Assembly (NCBI RefSeq): GCF_003100395.1
Contig: NZ_CP029210.1
Span: 2,542,001-2,606,000 of the forward strand
Source of the DNA: Aquabacterium olei
GTDB lineage: Bacteria > Pseudomonadota > Gammaproteobacteria > Burkholderiales > Burkholderiaceae_C
Reading direction: 5' to 3'
Length of the DNA: 64,000 nucleotides
Shown here: positions 8,273 through 18,670 of the stretch, piece by piece
Layout: each line of letters begins with the position of its first letter
How positions within the stretch are numbered: the first letter of the stretch is position 1
Made by a program: the position numbers and the translations under genes
Notes under the pieces: generated by a model
Told to the model about the DNA's origin: nothing
The model's database searches: none
The model's input: only the letters and a program-made list of their open reading frames with translations

Positions 8273-9400
8273 ATGCGGCAATGGATCCTCAACGTGCTGC
8301 GCCTGTCGGGCAAGGAGTTGCGCAGCCTGGCCGGCGACCTGCCGCTGATGGCGCTCATCGTCTTCGCGTTCTCGGTGGCCATCTACAGCACGGCCAAGGG
8401 GGTGAAGGCGGAGGTGGCCAACGCTTCGGTGGGCATCATCGACGGCGACCGCTCGGCGCTGTCGCACCGCCTGCGCGACGCCATCCGACCGCCCTACTTC
8501 AAGCCCCCGGTGGACACCACGCCGCAGGCCGCCGCCCCGGCCATGGACCGCGGCGACCTGATCTTCGTGATCGACATCCCGCCGCGCTTCGAGGCCGATG
8601 TGCTGGCCGGCCGCGCGCCCACCGTGCAGGTGCTGGTCGACGCCACCGCCATGACCCAGGCCGGCCTGGGTGTGGTCTACCTCAACGAAATCTTCTACCG
8701 CGAACTGCTCGATTTCTTCCACCAGCAGGGCATCGAGGCGCGCCTGCCCACCCGGCCGGTGATGCACGTGCTCTACAACCCCAACACCCAGTCGCACTGG
8801 TTCACGGCCGTCATGCAGATCGTGACCAACGTGACGGTGCTGGCCATCATCCTGGTGGGCGCGGCGGTGATCCGCGAGCGCGAGCACGGCACCATCGAGC
8901 ACCTGCTGGTCATGCCCGTGCGCCCGAGCGAGATCGCCCTCGCCAAGATCATCGCCAACGGCGCCGTGATCGTGCTGGCCGTGATGCTGTCGCTGTGGCT
9001 GGTGGTGCACCTGTGGCTGGGCGTGCCGCTGGCCGGCTCGGTGCCCCTCATCCTGCTGGCCACCACGGTCTACCTCTTTGCCGTCACGGCGCTCGGGATC
9101 ATGCTGGCCACGCTCGCGTCGTCGATGCCACAGTTCGGGCTGCTGTCGTCGCCGGTGTACGCGGTGCTGTACCTGCTGTCGGGCGCCGCCACGCCGGTGG
9201 AAAGCATGCCGCCGCGCGTGCAGCAGCTGGTGCAGTTCTCGCCCACCACGCAGTTCGTGCGGCTCGTGCAGTCGGTGCTGTACCGGGACGCCGGGCTCGA
9301 CATCGTCTGGCCACAGTTGCTGATCGTGACCGCGGCCGGCGCCTTCTTCCTCGTCATCGCGCTGTCGCGTTTCAGATCGATGCTGGCCCGACAGGGCTGA
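8273..9400 (+). CDS. ABC-2 type permease (YhhJ-like)
   Basis: A 375-aa inner-membrane permease, the second membrane half of the RbbA-like transporter. It has one N-terminal helix near residues 20-40 (LMALIVFAFSVAIYS), a long periplasmic domain with the family phrase DLIFVIDIPPRFEADVLAGR (also seen as VLLVIDIPPGYGRDLLAGR in the partner), and five helices after residue 180, including VTVLAIILVGAAVIREREHGTIEHLLVMP. The length equals that of E. coli YhhJ. The start codon follows the rbbA stop by four bases, so the two are co-translated. Confidence 0.92.
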   Translation: MRQWILNVLRLSGKELRSLAGDLPLMALIVFAFSVAIYSTAKGVKAEVANASVGIIDGDRSALSHRLRDAIRPPYFKPPVDTTPQAAAPAMDRGDLIFVIDIPPRFEADVLAGRAPTVQVLVDATAMTQAGLGVVYLNEIFYRELLDFFHQQGIEARLPTRPVMHVLYNPNTQSHWFTAVMQIVTNVTVLAIILVGAAVIREREHGTIEHLLVMPVRPSEIALAKIIANGAVIVLAVMLSLWLVVHLWLGVPLAGSVPLILLATTVYLFAVTALGIMLATLASSMPQFGLLSSPVYAVLYLLSGAATPVESMPPRVQQLVQFSPTTQFVRLVQSVLYRDAGLDIVWPQLLIVTAAGAFFLVIALSRFRSMLARQG

Positions 9401-9416
9401 TGCCAACCCAGGAGCT

Positions 9417-11156
9417 ATGAGCATGACCACCCCTTGCACGCCCCCCACCCCGGATCCGGACGCCTGGCAGAACTGGGTCAACGAGCTCGACCGCCATGCG
9501 CAGGCCACCGTGGGCCAGATCACGGGCGGCATCTCGCCGGTGCAGGCCGCCCTGGTCTACCTCGACTGGCTGGGCCACCTGGGCACCGCGCCGGGCAAGC
9601 AGCTTGATCTGATGAAGCGCTTCATCGAAGACGCCCAGGCCACGACCGAGCGGGTGCTGTCGCCCGAAGACGAGGTGCCCGCAGACAAGCGCTTCAAGTC
9701 CGAAGGCTGGCGGCGCTTTCCCTTCAACGCCTGGGCCGAAGGCTTTCTGCTGATGCAGCGCGCCTGGGACCGCGCCACGCACGACGTGCCCGGCGTGGGC
9801 CACAAGACCGAGGAAACCGCCACCTTTGCCGCACGGCAGTGGCTGGACATGATGTCGCCCTCGAACCTGCCCTGGCTCAACCCCGAAGTGCTGCAGGCCA
9901 CCGCCAAGGAAGGCGGCATGAACCTGGTGCGCGGCGGCCAGAACTGGTTCGACGACTGGCAGCACCTGGTGCGCGGGCTGCCGCCGTCCGGCGCCGAGCA
10001 ATACGAGGTGGGCCGCAACGTGGCCATCACGCCCGGCAAGGTCGTGATGCGCAACGACCTCATCGAGCTCATCCAGTACAGCCCCACCACCGACAAGGTG
10101 CACGCCGAGCCCATCCTCATCGTGCCGGCCTGGATCATGAAGTACTACATCCTCGATCTGCAGCCGCAGAACTCGCTGGTGAAGTACCTGGTCGACCAGG
10201 GGCACACGGTGTTCATGATCTCGTGGAAGAACCCCACGGCCGACGACCGCGACAAGGGCATGGACTGCTACCGCGAACTCGGCGTGATGGCCGCGCTCGA
10301 CACCATCAACCGCATCGTGCCCGACCGCAAGGTGCACGGCGTGGGCTACTGCCTGGGTGGCACGATGCTGATGATCGCCGCCGCGGCCATGGGCCGCGCC
10401 CACGACGACCGCCTGGCCACGATGACCCTGTTTGCGGCCCAGGGTGACTTCACCGAAGCCGGCGAGCTGCTGCTGTTCATCAACGACAGCGAGGTCAGCC
10501 TGATCGAAGCCATGATGGCCGAGGAAGGCGTACTCAAAGGCAGCCAGATGGCGGGCACCTTCCAGCTGCTGCACTCCAACGACCTGATCTGGTCGCGCGT
10601 GCTCAAGGAGTACATGCTGGGCCAGCGCGGCGAGCCCAACGACCTCATGGCCTGGAACGCCGACACCACGCGCATGCCCTACCGCATGCACTCCGAATAC
10701 CTGCGCAAGCTCTTCCTGCACAACGACCTGGCCAGCGGGCGCTACGAGGTCGACGGCAGCCCCGTGTGGTTCACCGACATCCGCATGCCGGCCTTTGCCG
10801 TGGGCACCGTGACCGACCACGTGGCACCGTGGAAGTCGGTCTACAAGCTGCACCTGCTGCCCATCGACCTCACCTTCGTGCTGACCAGCGGCGGGCACAA
10901 CGCCGGCATCGTCAGCGAGCCCGGTCACCCGCGCCGGCACTACCAGATCCACCACCGCCCGGCCGACGAACACTATGTGGACCCGGACACCTGGCAGGCC
11001 ACGGCCCCGCGCGTGGAAGGCTCGTGGTGGCCGGCGTGGCAGACCTGGCTGGTCGAGCATTCCAGCGGCCTCGTGGCCCCGCCCCGCATGGGCCTGCCCG
11101 GTGGCCGCAAGAAGGCCCTGCCCGACGCACCGGGCGATTACGTGCGCGTGCCCTGA
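9417..11156 (+). CDS. PHA/PHB synthase family protein, encoded inside the efflux operon
   Basis: A 579-aa cytoplasmic alpha/beta-hydrolase of the poly(3-hydroxyalkanoate) polymerase family. All catalytic features are present: lipase-like box GYCLGG with Cys312, Asp467 in VTDHVAPW and His494 in SGGHNAG. The N-terminal region carries the PhaC-N pattern (FNAWAEGFLLMQRAWD, SPSNLPWLNPEVL, GRNVAITPGKVV). It differs from the main class I PhaC at 46237-48381, which has GFCVGG. GGAG at 9411-9414 suits the second Met (9423) better than the first (9417). It lies 16 bases after the permease and 12 before the hydratase-phosphotransacetylase gene, so it is in the same transcript. It may polymerise or hydrolyse hydroxyacyl-CoA. 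Its real substrate is unknown. Confidence 0.88.
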   Translation: MSMTTPCTPPTPDPDAWQNWVNELDRHAQATVGQITGGISPVQAALVYLDWLGHLGTAPGKQLDLMKRFIEDAQATTERVLSPEDEVPADKRFKSEGWRRFPFNAWAEGFLLMQRAWDRATHDVPGVGHKTEETATFAARQWLDMMSPSNLPWLNPEVLQATAKEGGMNLVRGGQNWFDDWQHLVRGLPPSGAEQYEVGRNVAITPGKVVMRNDLIELIQYSPTTDKVHAEPILIVPAWIMKYYILDLQPQNSLVKYLVDQGHTVFMISWKNPTADDRDKGMDCYRELGVMAALDTINRIVPDRKVHGVGYCLGGTMLMIAAAAMGRAHDDRLATMTLFAAQGDFTEAGELLLFINDSEVSLIEAMMAEEGVLKGSQMAGTFQLLHSNDLIWSRVLKEYMLGQRGEPNDLMAWNADTTRMPYRMHSEYLRKLFLHNDLASGRYEVDGSPVWFTDIRMPAFAVGTVTDHVAPWKSVYKLHLLPIDLTFVLTSGGHNAGIVSEPGHPRRHYQIHHRPADEHYVDPDTWQATAPRVEGSWWPAWQTWLVEHSSGLVAPPRMGLPGGRKKALPDAPGDYVRVP

Positions 11157-11168
11157 GCGGAGACCCCG

Positions 11169-12587
11169 ATGACCGACGACACCCCCGCCCTGCTGGAGAA
11201 CCGCACCTACGACGAGCTGTCCGTGGGCGACAGCGCCTCGCTGGTGCGCACGCTCAACAAGGACGACATCGCGCTCTTCGCCATCCTCAGCGGCGACGTC
11301 AACCCGGCGCACCTGGATGAGGCCTACGCCCGCGACACCCCCTTTCACAAGGTCATTGCCCACGGCATGTGGGGCGGCACACTGATCTCGACCGTGCTGG
11401 GCACGAAGCTGCCCGGGCCGGGCACCATCTACGTCGGCCAGACGCTGCAGTTCATGCGGCCCGTGGGCCTGGGCGACCGCATCACGGTCACCGTCACGGT
11501 GAAGGCCAAGGAGGCCAACAACCGCGTGCGGCTCGACTGCCTGTGCACCAACCAGCTCGGCAAGCCCGTCATCACCGGCGAGGCCGAGGTGCTGGCCCCG
11601 CAGACCAAGGTGAGCCGCCTGCCCAACAGCCTACCCGAGGTGCATCTGCATCGCCACGAGCGCTTCGATCAATTGATGGGCCTCGTGCAATCACATGCAC
11701 CGCTGCGCTGTGCCGTGGTGTGGCCGGATGACGAGCACACGCTGACGGCCGCACTGGAATGCGCCCACGCAGGCCTGCTGATGCCCGTGCTGGTGGGCAA
11801 CGGCAGCCGCATCCGTGCCCAGGCCGAGCAGCTGCAACTCAAGCTCGACGGGTGCGAGATCGAAGAAGCGCCCGGGCCGACGGCGGCCGCCCACCACGCC
11901 GTGGCCCTGGCCCGGGAAGGTGATGTGCAGGCGGTGATGCAGGGTGCCCTGCCAGTCGGCACGCTGATGCACGCCGTGATGGACCACGGCTACGGCCTGC
12001 GCACCCACCGCCGCGTCAGCCATGCCTACATCGCCGATGTGCCGACCTACCCGCGGCCCTTCATCGTCACGGACGCGGCCATCAACATCCAGCCCACACT
12101 GGAAGACAAGCGCGACATCGTGCAAAACGCCATCGACCTGGCGCGCACGCTGGGACTGAGCGAGCCACGCGTGGCCATCCTGTCGGCGGCGGAAACCGTG
12201 CACAGCACGCTGAGCTCGTCGATGGATGCGGCCGCGCTGTGCAAGATGCTGGAACGCCACCAGATCGCCGGCGGCATCGTGGATGGTCCGCTGTCACTGG
12301 ACGCGGCCATCAACGAGCGCATCGCCCGCCTCAAACATCCGCAGTCACCCGTGGCGGGCCAGGCCAACGTGCTCGTCGTGCCCAACCTGGAGACAGGCGA
12401 CATGCTGGTCAAGCAGCTCTCGCTGCTGGCCGATGCCGACGTCGCCGGCATCGTGCTCGGCACGCGCGTCCCCATCATCCTCACCAACCCGGCCGACAGC
12501 CCGCGCACGCGGCTCGCCTCGGCCGCGCTGGCTCTGCTGCTGCACGATGCCGACGGCCGGCTCACAACCGAACACCCGATCACATGA
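11169..12587 (+). CDS. Bifunctional enoyl-CoA hydratase / phosphate acetyltransferase (MaoC-PTA fusion)
   Basis: A 472-aa fusion. Residues 1-150 are a MaoC/PhaJ-type hot-dog domain with the hydratase-2 motif DVNPAHLDEAYA and HGMWGGTLIS (catalytic Asp and His), which interconverts crotonyl-CoA-type enoyl-CoA and (R)-3-hydroxyacyl-CoA. Residues 165-472 are a phosphate acetyl/butyryltransferase domain, with QGALPVGTLMHAV, RRVSHAYIADVPTY and NVLVVPNLETGDMLVKQL, which moves acyl groups between CoA and phosphate. The fusion is a known family arrangement often near PHA genes. Here it follows the second PHA synthase by 12 bases and its stop overlaps the NodT start (ATGA). Together the pair could feed (R)-hydroxyacyl-CoA to the synthase. 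Confidence 0.92.
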   Translation: MTDDTPALLENRTYDELSVGDSASLVRTLNKDDIALFAILSGDVNPAHLDEAYARDTPFHKVIAHGMWGGTLISTVLGTKLPGPGTIYVGQTLQFMRPVGLGDRITVTVTVKAKEANNRVRLDCLCTNQLGKPVITGEAEVLAPQTKVSRLPNSLPEVHLHRHERFDQLMGLVQSHAPLRCAVVWPDDEHTLTAALECAHAGLLMPVLVGNGSRIRAQAEQLQLKLDGCEIEEAPGPTAAAHHAVALAREGDVQAVMQGALPVGTLMHAVMDHGYGLRTHRRVSHAYIADVPTYPRPFIVTDAAINIQPTLEDKRDIVQNAIDLARTLGLSEPRVAILSAAETVHSTLSSSMDAAALCKMLERHQIAGGIVDGPLSLDAAINERIARLKHPQSPVAGQANVLVVPNLETGDMLVKQLSLLADADVAGIVLGTRVPIILTNPADSPRTRLASAALALLLHDADGRLTTEHPIT

Positions 12588-14113
12588 ACGCGTCTGCCGA
12601 CCGACTGTCTGTTCCGCACGCCTCCGCTGGGCGGCACACGCAGCGCCTGCTGCTCGCCTGCGCCGTGGCCACCCTGTGCGGTTGCACCCTGGTGCGCGTC
12701 GACCTGCCCGCCAACGGCGTGGCCACCCCGGCGCACTTTGCCGAAGCCCCCACCGAGCCCGGCACCGCCCTGCCCGACACCGCACGCTGGTGGCGCCAGG
12801 TGCCCGACCCCGCCCTGCATGCGCTCATCGAACGAAGCCTGCACGCCAACGCCGATGTGCGGATCGCGCTGGCGCGCGTGAAAGAGGCGCGCGGCGTCAT
12901 CAGCCAGGCCGAATCGGCGCTGTATCCGACGCTGTCGGGCTTTGGAGGCATCGGGCGCAACCGTCAGGACGTCCTGCCCTCCACACCGGAAGGCCTGCCC
13001 GTGACCCTGCCTGATGTCCGCGTGCCCATCAGCCGCTTCGACGGCTTCGGCCTGGCCGCCGCCTGGGAGGTCGATCTGTTCGGCCGCCGCCGCAGCGACA
13101 TCGACGCCGCCCGCGAGGCCGAGCTGGCGCAGACCGAACGCGTGCATGGCGCCCAGCTGCTGGTGGCCGGTGACATCGCAGCCAACTATGCCGAGGCCCG
13201 CGCCATCGAACACCGCCTGGCCGTGCTCGACCGGGTCGAGGCCACGCTCCAGACCCTGCTGCGCTATGTGCGCGGCCGCTTCACGGCAGGCCAGGCCAGC
13301 CGTGCCGACATCGACCGCGCCCAGGCCCAGTTGGCCAACGTGCAAGGCCAGCGCGCGCCGCTGCAGGGTCTGCTCGCCTCGCGCCTGCGCCGCCTGGCGG
13401 TGCTCTCGGGCCAGACGCCCGGCGCCCTGACCACCCTGCCCACGCCCACCGCCGCCGCCCCGGCCAACGCCAGCGTCATCCCGACCGCGCTGCCCACCGT
13501 GCTGCCTTCGTCGGTGCTGGAACAGCGCCCCGACGTGCGCGGCACCGCGCGCCAGGTGCGCGCCCTGGCCGCCCGCCTCGGCAGCGCCAAGGCCGAACTG
13601 CTGCCCAGCTTCTACCTCGGCTTCCTGAACACCGACGGGCGCCTGAGCATCGGCGACAACCTGGGCGCACGCGACCAGTTCACGGCCTGGGGCGTCGGCA
13701 TGCGTCTGCCCATCTTCGAAGGCGGCCGCATCCGCGCGCGCATTGCCTCGGCCGACGCGCGGCTGGAAGCCGCCGCCGTGCAGCACGAACAGGCGGTGCT
13801 GAGCGCACTGGAAGACGTGGAGAACGCCTACGGCATGCGCCACGCACTCGATCAGCGCGCCACGCAGCTCGCTGCCTCGCTGCAGCACGGCAACGACGCA
13901 GCCCGCCACGCCCAACGCCTGTTCGAACAAGGCAGCACGCTGTTGCAGCCCGCGCTCGAAGCCCGCCTCACGGCGCTGCAGCGCGAAGACGAACTGATCC
14001 AGACCCAGGCGGCCCGCGCACGCGCCACCATCGCCTTCTACCAGGCCATCGGAGGTGGCTGGCAGGACGAGACAGCCTCTCGGGCAGAGACCGCCGAGCG
14101 CGCACCGCGCTGA
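12584..14113 (+). CDS. NodT family outer-membrane efflux lipoprotein
   Basis: A 509-aa TolC-like outer-membrane factor. The N-terminus is a lipoprotein signal ending in the lipobox LCGC, with the acylated Cys at about residue 29. The mature part opens with the NodT hallmark WWRQVPDPALHALIERSLHANADVRIALARVKEAR and repeats it in the second half (LPSSVLEQRPDVRGTARQVRALAARLGSAKAELLPSF). It should form the trimeric outer-membrane channel for the HlyD/RbbA/YhhJ exporter. The ATG overlaps the stop of the preceding gene. The operon ends at the bidirectional terminator 14122-14154. Confidence 0.93.
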   Translation: MNASADRLSVPHASAGRHTQRLLLACAVATLCGCTLVRVDLPANGVATPAHFAEAPTEPGTALPDTARWWRQVPDPALHALIERSLHANADVRIALARVKEARGVISQAESALYPTLSGFGGIGRNRQDVLPSTPEGLPVTLPDVRVPISRFDGFGLAAAWEVDLFGRRRSDIDAAREAELAQTERVHGAQLLVAGDIAANYAEARAIEHRLAVLDRVEATLQTLLRYVRGRFTAGQASRADIDRAQAQLANVQGQRAPLQGLLASRLRRLAVLSGQTPGALTTLPTPTAAAPANASVIPTALPTVLPSSVLEQRPDVRGTARQVRALAARLGSAKAELLPSFYLGFLNTDGRLSIGDNLGARDQFTAWGVGMRLPIFEGGRIRARIASADARLEAAAVQHEQAVLSALEDVENAYGMRHALDQRATQLAASLQHGNDAARHAQRLFEQGSTLLQPALEARLTALQREDELIQTQAARARATIAFYQAIGGGWQDETASRAETAERAPR

Positions 14114-14121
14114 GGCAAAGA

Positions 14122-14154
14122 AAAAGCCGCCGGGCTTGCACCTCGGCGGCTTTT
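14122..14154. terminator. Bidirectional intrinsic terminator between the efflux operon and ilvC
   Basis: AAAAGCCGCCG pairs perfectly with CGGCGGCTTTT over 11 bp. The T-run on each strand lets it serve both convergent transcripts. Confidence 0.9.
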
Positions 14155-14192
14155 CAATCTGACAAGCAAGCCGGCTTGCGCCGGCAGCCCGA

Positions 14193-15799
<1,607 letters not shown>

Positions 15800-15984
15800 G
15801 GTGATCGTCCTGGCGGGCTCTTGAGCACCCGGGGCGGTAACCCCGGGCCCGTGGCCCGCGCACGATGGGAAGTCGTTGTGCATGCGCCCGACCGGCTTGA
15901 GCGAACCCTCCGCCCGTGCCGGAAAGCACGGGCCTTGGTTCTACCCCGACCGGATCGGGCCTCGGTGTCAGTTGGCGTGGCGGA

Positions 15985-17763
15985 TCAGAGTTCCTCGGAG
16001 CCCAGCAGCATCTCGGAGATGCCCTTGCCGGCCTGCACCATCGGCCACACGTTCTCGGTGGGGTCGGTGCGGATGTCGAGGAACACGGTGCGGTCCTTCA
16101 GCGCGATGGCTTCCTTCAGGGCGCCTTCCACGTCTTCCGGACGCTCGACCAGCATGCCCACATGGCCATAGGCCTCGGCCAGCTTCACGAAGTTCGGCAG
16201 CGCGTCCATGTAGCTGTGCGAGTAGCGGCCGCCGTAATCCAGCTGCTGCCACTGGCGCACCATGCCCAGGTAGCGGTTGTTGAGCGACAGCACCTTCACC
16301 GGGGTGTTGTACTGCAGGCAGGTCGACAACTCCTGGATGCACATCTGGATCGAGCCTTCGCCGGTGATGCAGAACACATCCGATTCGGGCTTGGCCAGCT
16401 TGATGCCCATGGCGTACGGCAGGCCCACGCCCATCGTGCCCAGGCCACCGGAGTTGATCCAGCGACGCGGCTCTTCGAAGCGGCAGTACTGCGCGGCAAA
16501 CATCTGGTGCTGGCCGACGTCGGACGTGATGTAGTGGTCGGTGCCGGCGGTCAGGCGACCCAGCGTCTCGAGCACGAACTGCGGCTTGATGACGTCGTTC
16601 GAGGTCTTGTAGCGCAGGCATTCGCGCTTGCGCCATTCGTTGATCTGGCTCCACCAGGCGGCCAGCGACTGCTGGTCGACCTTCTGCGCCGATTCCTTGA
16701 CCTGGGCGATCAGCTCCAGCAGCACGTCCTTGACGTCGCCCACGATGGGGATGTCGACCTTGACGCGCTTCGAGATCGACGAGGGGTCGATGTCGATGTG
16801 GATGATCTTGCGCTCGACCTGGGCAAAGTGCTTGGGGTTGCCGATCACGCGGTCGTCGAAGCGGGCGCCCACGGCGATGACCACGTCAGCGTGCTGCATG
16901 GTCATGTTGGCTTCGTAGGTGCCGTGCATGCCCAGCATGCCCAGGAACTTCGGGTCGGAAGCGGCGGTCGCACCCAGGCCCATCAGCGTGTTCGTGCAGG
17001 GGAAGCCCAGCATGTCGGCCAGCTCGCGCAGCTCCTTGTGGGCGTTGGCCAGCACCACGCCGCCGCCCACATAGATGTAGGGGCGCTTGGCGTTGAGCAG
17101 CAGCTGCACGGCCTTGCGGATCTGACCGCCGTGGCCCTTGCGCACCGGGTTGTACGAGCGCATTTCCACCGACTCGGGGTAGTGGAAGGCGGTCGTCTTC
17201 AGCGAGACATCCTTCGGGATGTCGACCACGACCGGACCGGGACGGCCGGTACGGGCGATGTGGAAGGCCTTCTTCAGCGTCGAGGCCAGGTCCGCCACGT
17301 CCTTCACCAGGAAGTTGTGCTTGACGATGGGGCGGGTGATGCCGACGGTGTCGCACTCCTGGAAGGCGTCCAGGCCGATCGCGGCCGTGGGCACCTGCCC
17401 GGTGATGATCACCATCGGGATGGAATCCATGTACGCGGTGGCGATGCCGGTGATGGCGTTCGTCACGCCAGGGCCGGAAGTCACGAGGGCCACGCCGACT
17501 TCGCCTGTGGCGCGCGCATAGCCATCGGCCGCGTGAACGGCGGCCTGCTCATGGCGCACCAGCACGTGCTCGATCGTGTCCTGCTTGTACAGGGCGTCGT
17601 AGATGTACAGAACGGCGCCACCGGGGTAGCCCCAGATGTACTTGACGCTCTCGGCCTGCAGGCAGCGCACGAGGATGTCGGAACCGTTGAGGATTTCGCC
17701 GTGGGCGGCGGAGTTGGCGTCGGCAGCTGCGGCGCGCTTGGCGTCTGCGGGAGACATGTCCAT
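15985..17763 (-). CDS. ilvB: Acetolactate synthase large (catalytic) subunit, biosynthetic type
   Basis: A 592-aa thiamine-diphosphate enzyme condensing pyruvate with pyruvate or 2-ketobutyrate, the first shared step of branched-chain amino acid synthesis. The N-terminal domain carries the catalytic Glu in VRHEQAAVHAADGYARATG. The central domain has the FAD-binding phrases, and the C-terminal domain has the ThDP motif from GEGSIQM to SLNNRYLG. It is the first structural gene of ilvB-ilvH-ilvC, downstream of a probable attenuation leader. AAAGG lies 12 bases before the ATG at 17763. MSPADAK, two codons later, is an alternative start. The symbol ilvI would be equally acceptable. Confidence 0.96.
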   Translation of the reverse strand: MDMSPADAKRAAAADANSAAHGEILNGSDILVRCLQAESVKYIWGYPGGAVLYIYDALYKQDTIEHVLVRHEQAAVHAADGYARATGEVGVALVTSGPGVTNAITGIATAYMDSIPMVIITGQVPTAAIGLDAFQECDTVGITRPIVKHNFLVKDVADLASTLKKAFHIARTGRPGPVVVDIPKDVSLKTTAFHYPESVEMRSYNPVRKGHGGQIRKAVQLLLNAKRPYIYVGGGVVLANAHKELRELADMLGFPCTNTLMGLGATAASDPKFLGMLGMHGTYEANMTMQHADVVIAVGARFDDRVIGNPKHFAQVERKIIHIDIDPSSISKRVKVDIPIVGDVKDVLLELIAQVKESAQKVDQQSLAAWWSQINEWRKRECLRYKTSNDVIKPQFVLETLGRLTAGTDHYITSDVGQHQMFAAQYCRFEEPRRWINSGGLGTMGVGLPYAMGIKLAKPESDVFCITGEGSIQMCIQELSTCLQYNTPVKVLSLNNRYLGMVRQWQQLDYGGRYSHSYMDALPNFVKLAEAYGHVGMLVERPEDVEGALKEAIALKDRTVFLDIRTDPTENVWPMVQAGKGISEMLLGSEEL

Positions 17764-17796
17764 GATGAAGAAGAACCTTTCCGAATTTCTCTAACG

Positions 17797-17829
17797 AAAA
17801 ACGATCGGTGCCCCTCTTACACGGCCACC
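17797..17829 (-). terminator. Candidate ilv attenuator hairpin
   Basis: On the minus strand GGTGGCC, at the end of a Leu/Val-rich reading frame, can pair (one bulge) with GGCACC, followed four bases later by TTTTT. An overlapping alternative stem, CCACCC with GGGTGG, lies just upstream and shares the GGTGG bases, so the two are mutually exclusive, as in transcription attenuation. The pairing was worked out by eye, without energy calculation. Confidence 0.45.
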
Positions 17830-17978
17830 ACCCGGGCGGGTGGCAACAGCAGCACTGCGGCAACGGATTGCCAGCGTGCTCGCCCTCGTGAGGCGGTTTC
17901 GGAGCCTGCGCGGCCTGGGCACGTCGCCTGTTGATGCGGGCGAGCACAAGCCAGATCGAAATGGCGCAAAACCGACAT
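17817..17978 (-). CDS. Possible ilv leader peptide rich in Leu and Val at its C-terminus
   Basis: A minus-strand reading frame ending 54 bases before ilvB finishes with AVLLLPPARVVAV and TAA, a run of leucine and valine codons (CTG CTG TTG, then GTG GTG GCC GTG) just where an attenuator peptide should have its control codons. From the ATG at 17978, with AGGGA nine bases upstream, the peptide has 53 residues. A promoter-like pair (17977-18004) overlaps that ATG, so a shorter peptide from an internal TTG or GTG start is possible. IlvL-type leader peptides in enterics have the same composition. The position of the control codons and the hairpins is the evidence. Expression is inferred. Confidence 0.4.
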   Translation of the reverse strand: MSVLRHFDLACARPHQQATCPGRAGSETASRGRARWQSVAAVLLLPPARVVAV

Positions 17979-18004
17979 TATTGCATTCCCTGACACGACT
18001 TCAA
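17977..18004 (-). promoter_or_regulatory. Candidate promoter of the ilvBHC operon
   Basis: On the minus strand TTGAAG (18004-17999) and AATAAT (17982-17977) are 16 bases apart, a good sigma-70 match in otherwise GC-rich DNA. It would give a leader of about 200 nt before ilvB. Confidence 0.5.
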
Positions 18005-18079
18005 GCAAACCGGCCCCGCGGCATGATGCCGGGCAAGCGGGTGCCATAATCCGCCGCGTCATACGCCGCCGTCCGGCTT

Positions 18080-18670
18080 TTGGTCTTGACCCCTCTTCCC
18101 AGCCCCACCCCAGAAGAAGAACTCGACGACTTTCTCAGGAGCGTCGAGCGTCGCGCCTTCAAACGCACGGTGTACGCCGTCCGCGACGAAGATGCGGCCC
18201 TGGACATCGTGCAAGACAGCATGATCCGCCTGGTGCAGAGCTACGCCGACCGCCCCGCGAACGAGTGGCCGATGCTGTTCCAGCGCATTCTGTCGAACGC
18301 CACCCTGGACTGGTTCCGCCGCCAGAAGGTGCGCAACGCCGTGTTCACCAACATCGGCGACCTGGAAGCCGCAGCTGGCGACGGCGACGGCGACTTCGAC
18401 CTGCTGGAAGCGCTGACGGCTCAGGACGGTGGCACGGAAGGTGCAGATGATGCTGCGGCGCGCACGGAAGCCCTGGGGCAGATCGAAGAAGAGATCGCAA
18501 AGTTGCCGGCGCGTCAACGGGAAGCGTTTCTGCTGCGTTACTGGGAGGAACTGGATGTTGCAGAGACCGCCGCCGCCATGGGTTGTTCCGAAGGCAGCGT
18601 GAAGACGCACTGCTCGCGCGCCGTCCAGGCCCTGGCCAAAGCCCTTCAACTTCGTGGAATCACATTGTGA
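18080..18670 (+). CDS. RNA polymerase sigma factor, sigma-70 family (ECF-like)
   Basis: A 196-aa two-domain sigma factor. Region 2 is seen in RRAFKRTVYAVRDEDAALDIVQDSMIRLVQSY and LFQRILSNATLDWFRRQK (about 22-85). Region 4 is LPARQREAFLLRYWEELDVAETAAAMGCSEGSVKTHCSRAVQALAKAL (about 145-192), with its helix-turn-helix. An acidic linker lies between. No ATG is available upstream of region 2 after the in-frame TAA at 18047, so translation must start at TTG 18080 or TTG 18086. A CATAAT box at 18045-18050 may be its promoter. It overlaps the DUF3619 gene by four bases, so that membrane protein is a natural candidate partner. Regulon unknown. Confidence 0.88.
   Translation: MVLTPLPSPTPEEELDDFLRSVERRAFKRTVYAVRDEDAALDIVQDSMIRLVQSYADRPANEWPMLFQRILSNATLDWFRRQKVRNAVFTNIGDLEAAAGDGDGDFDLLEALTAQDGGTEGADDAAARTEALGQIEEEIAKLPARQREAFLLRYWEELDVAETAAAMGCSEGSVKTHCSRAVQALAKALQLRGITL

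Noticed and set aside
9372-11363. Minus-strand open frame of 663 codons opposite the PHA synthase
   Set aside because: It is the reverse-complement shadow of the phaC-like gene, with His/Gly/Val/Asp-biased translation and no recognisable domain.
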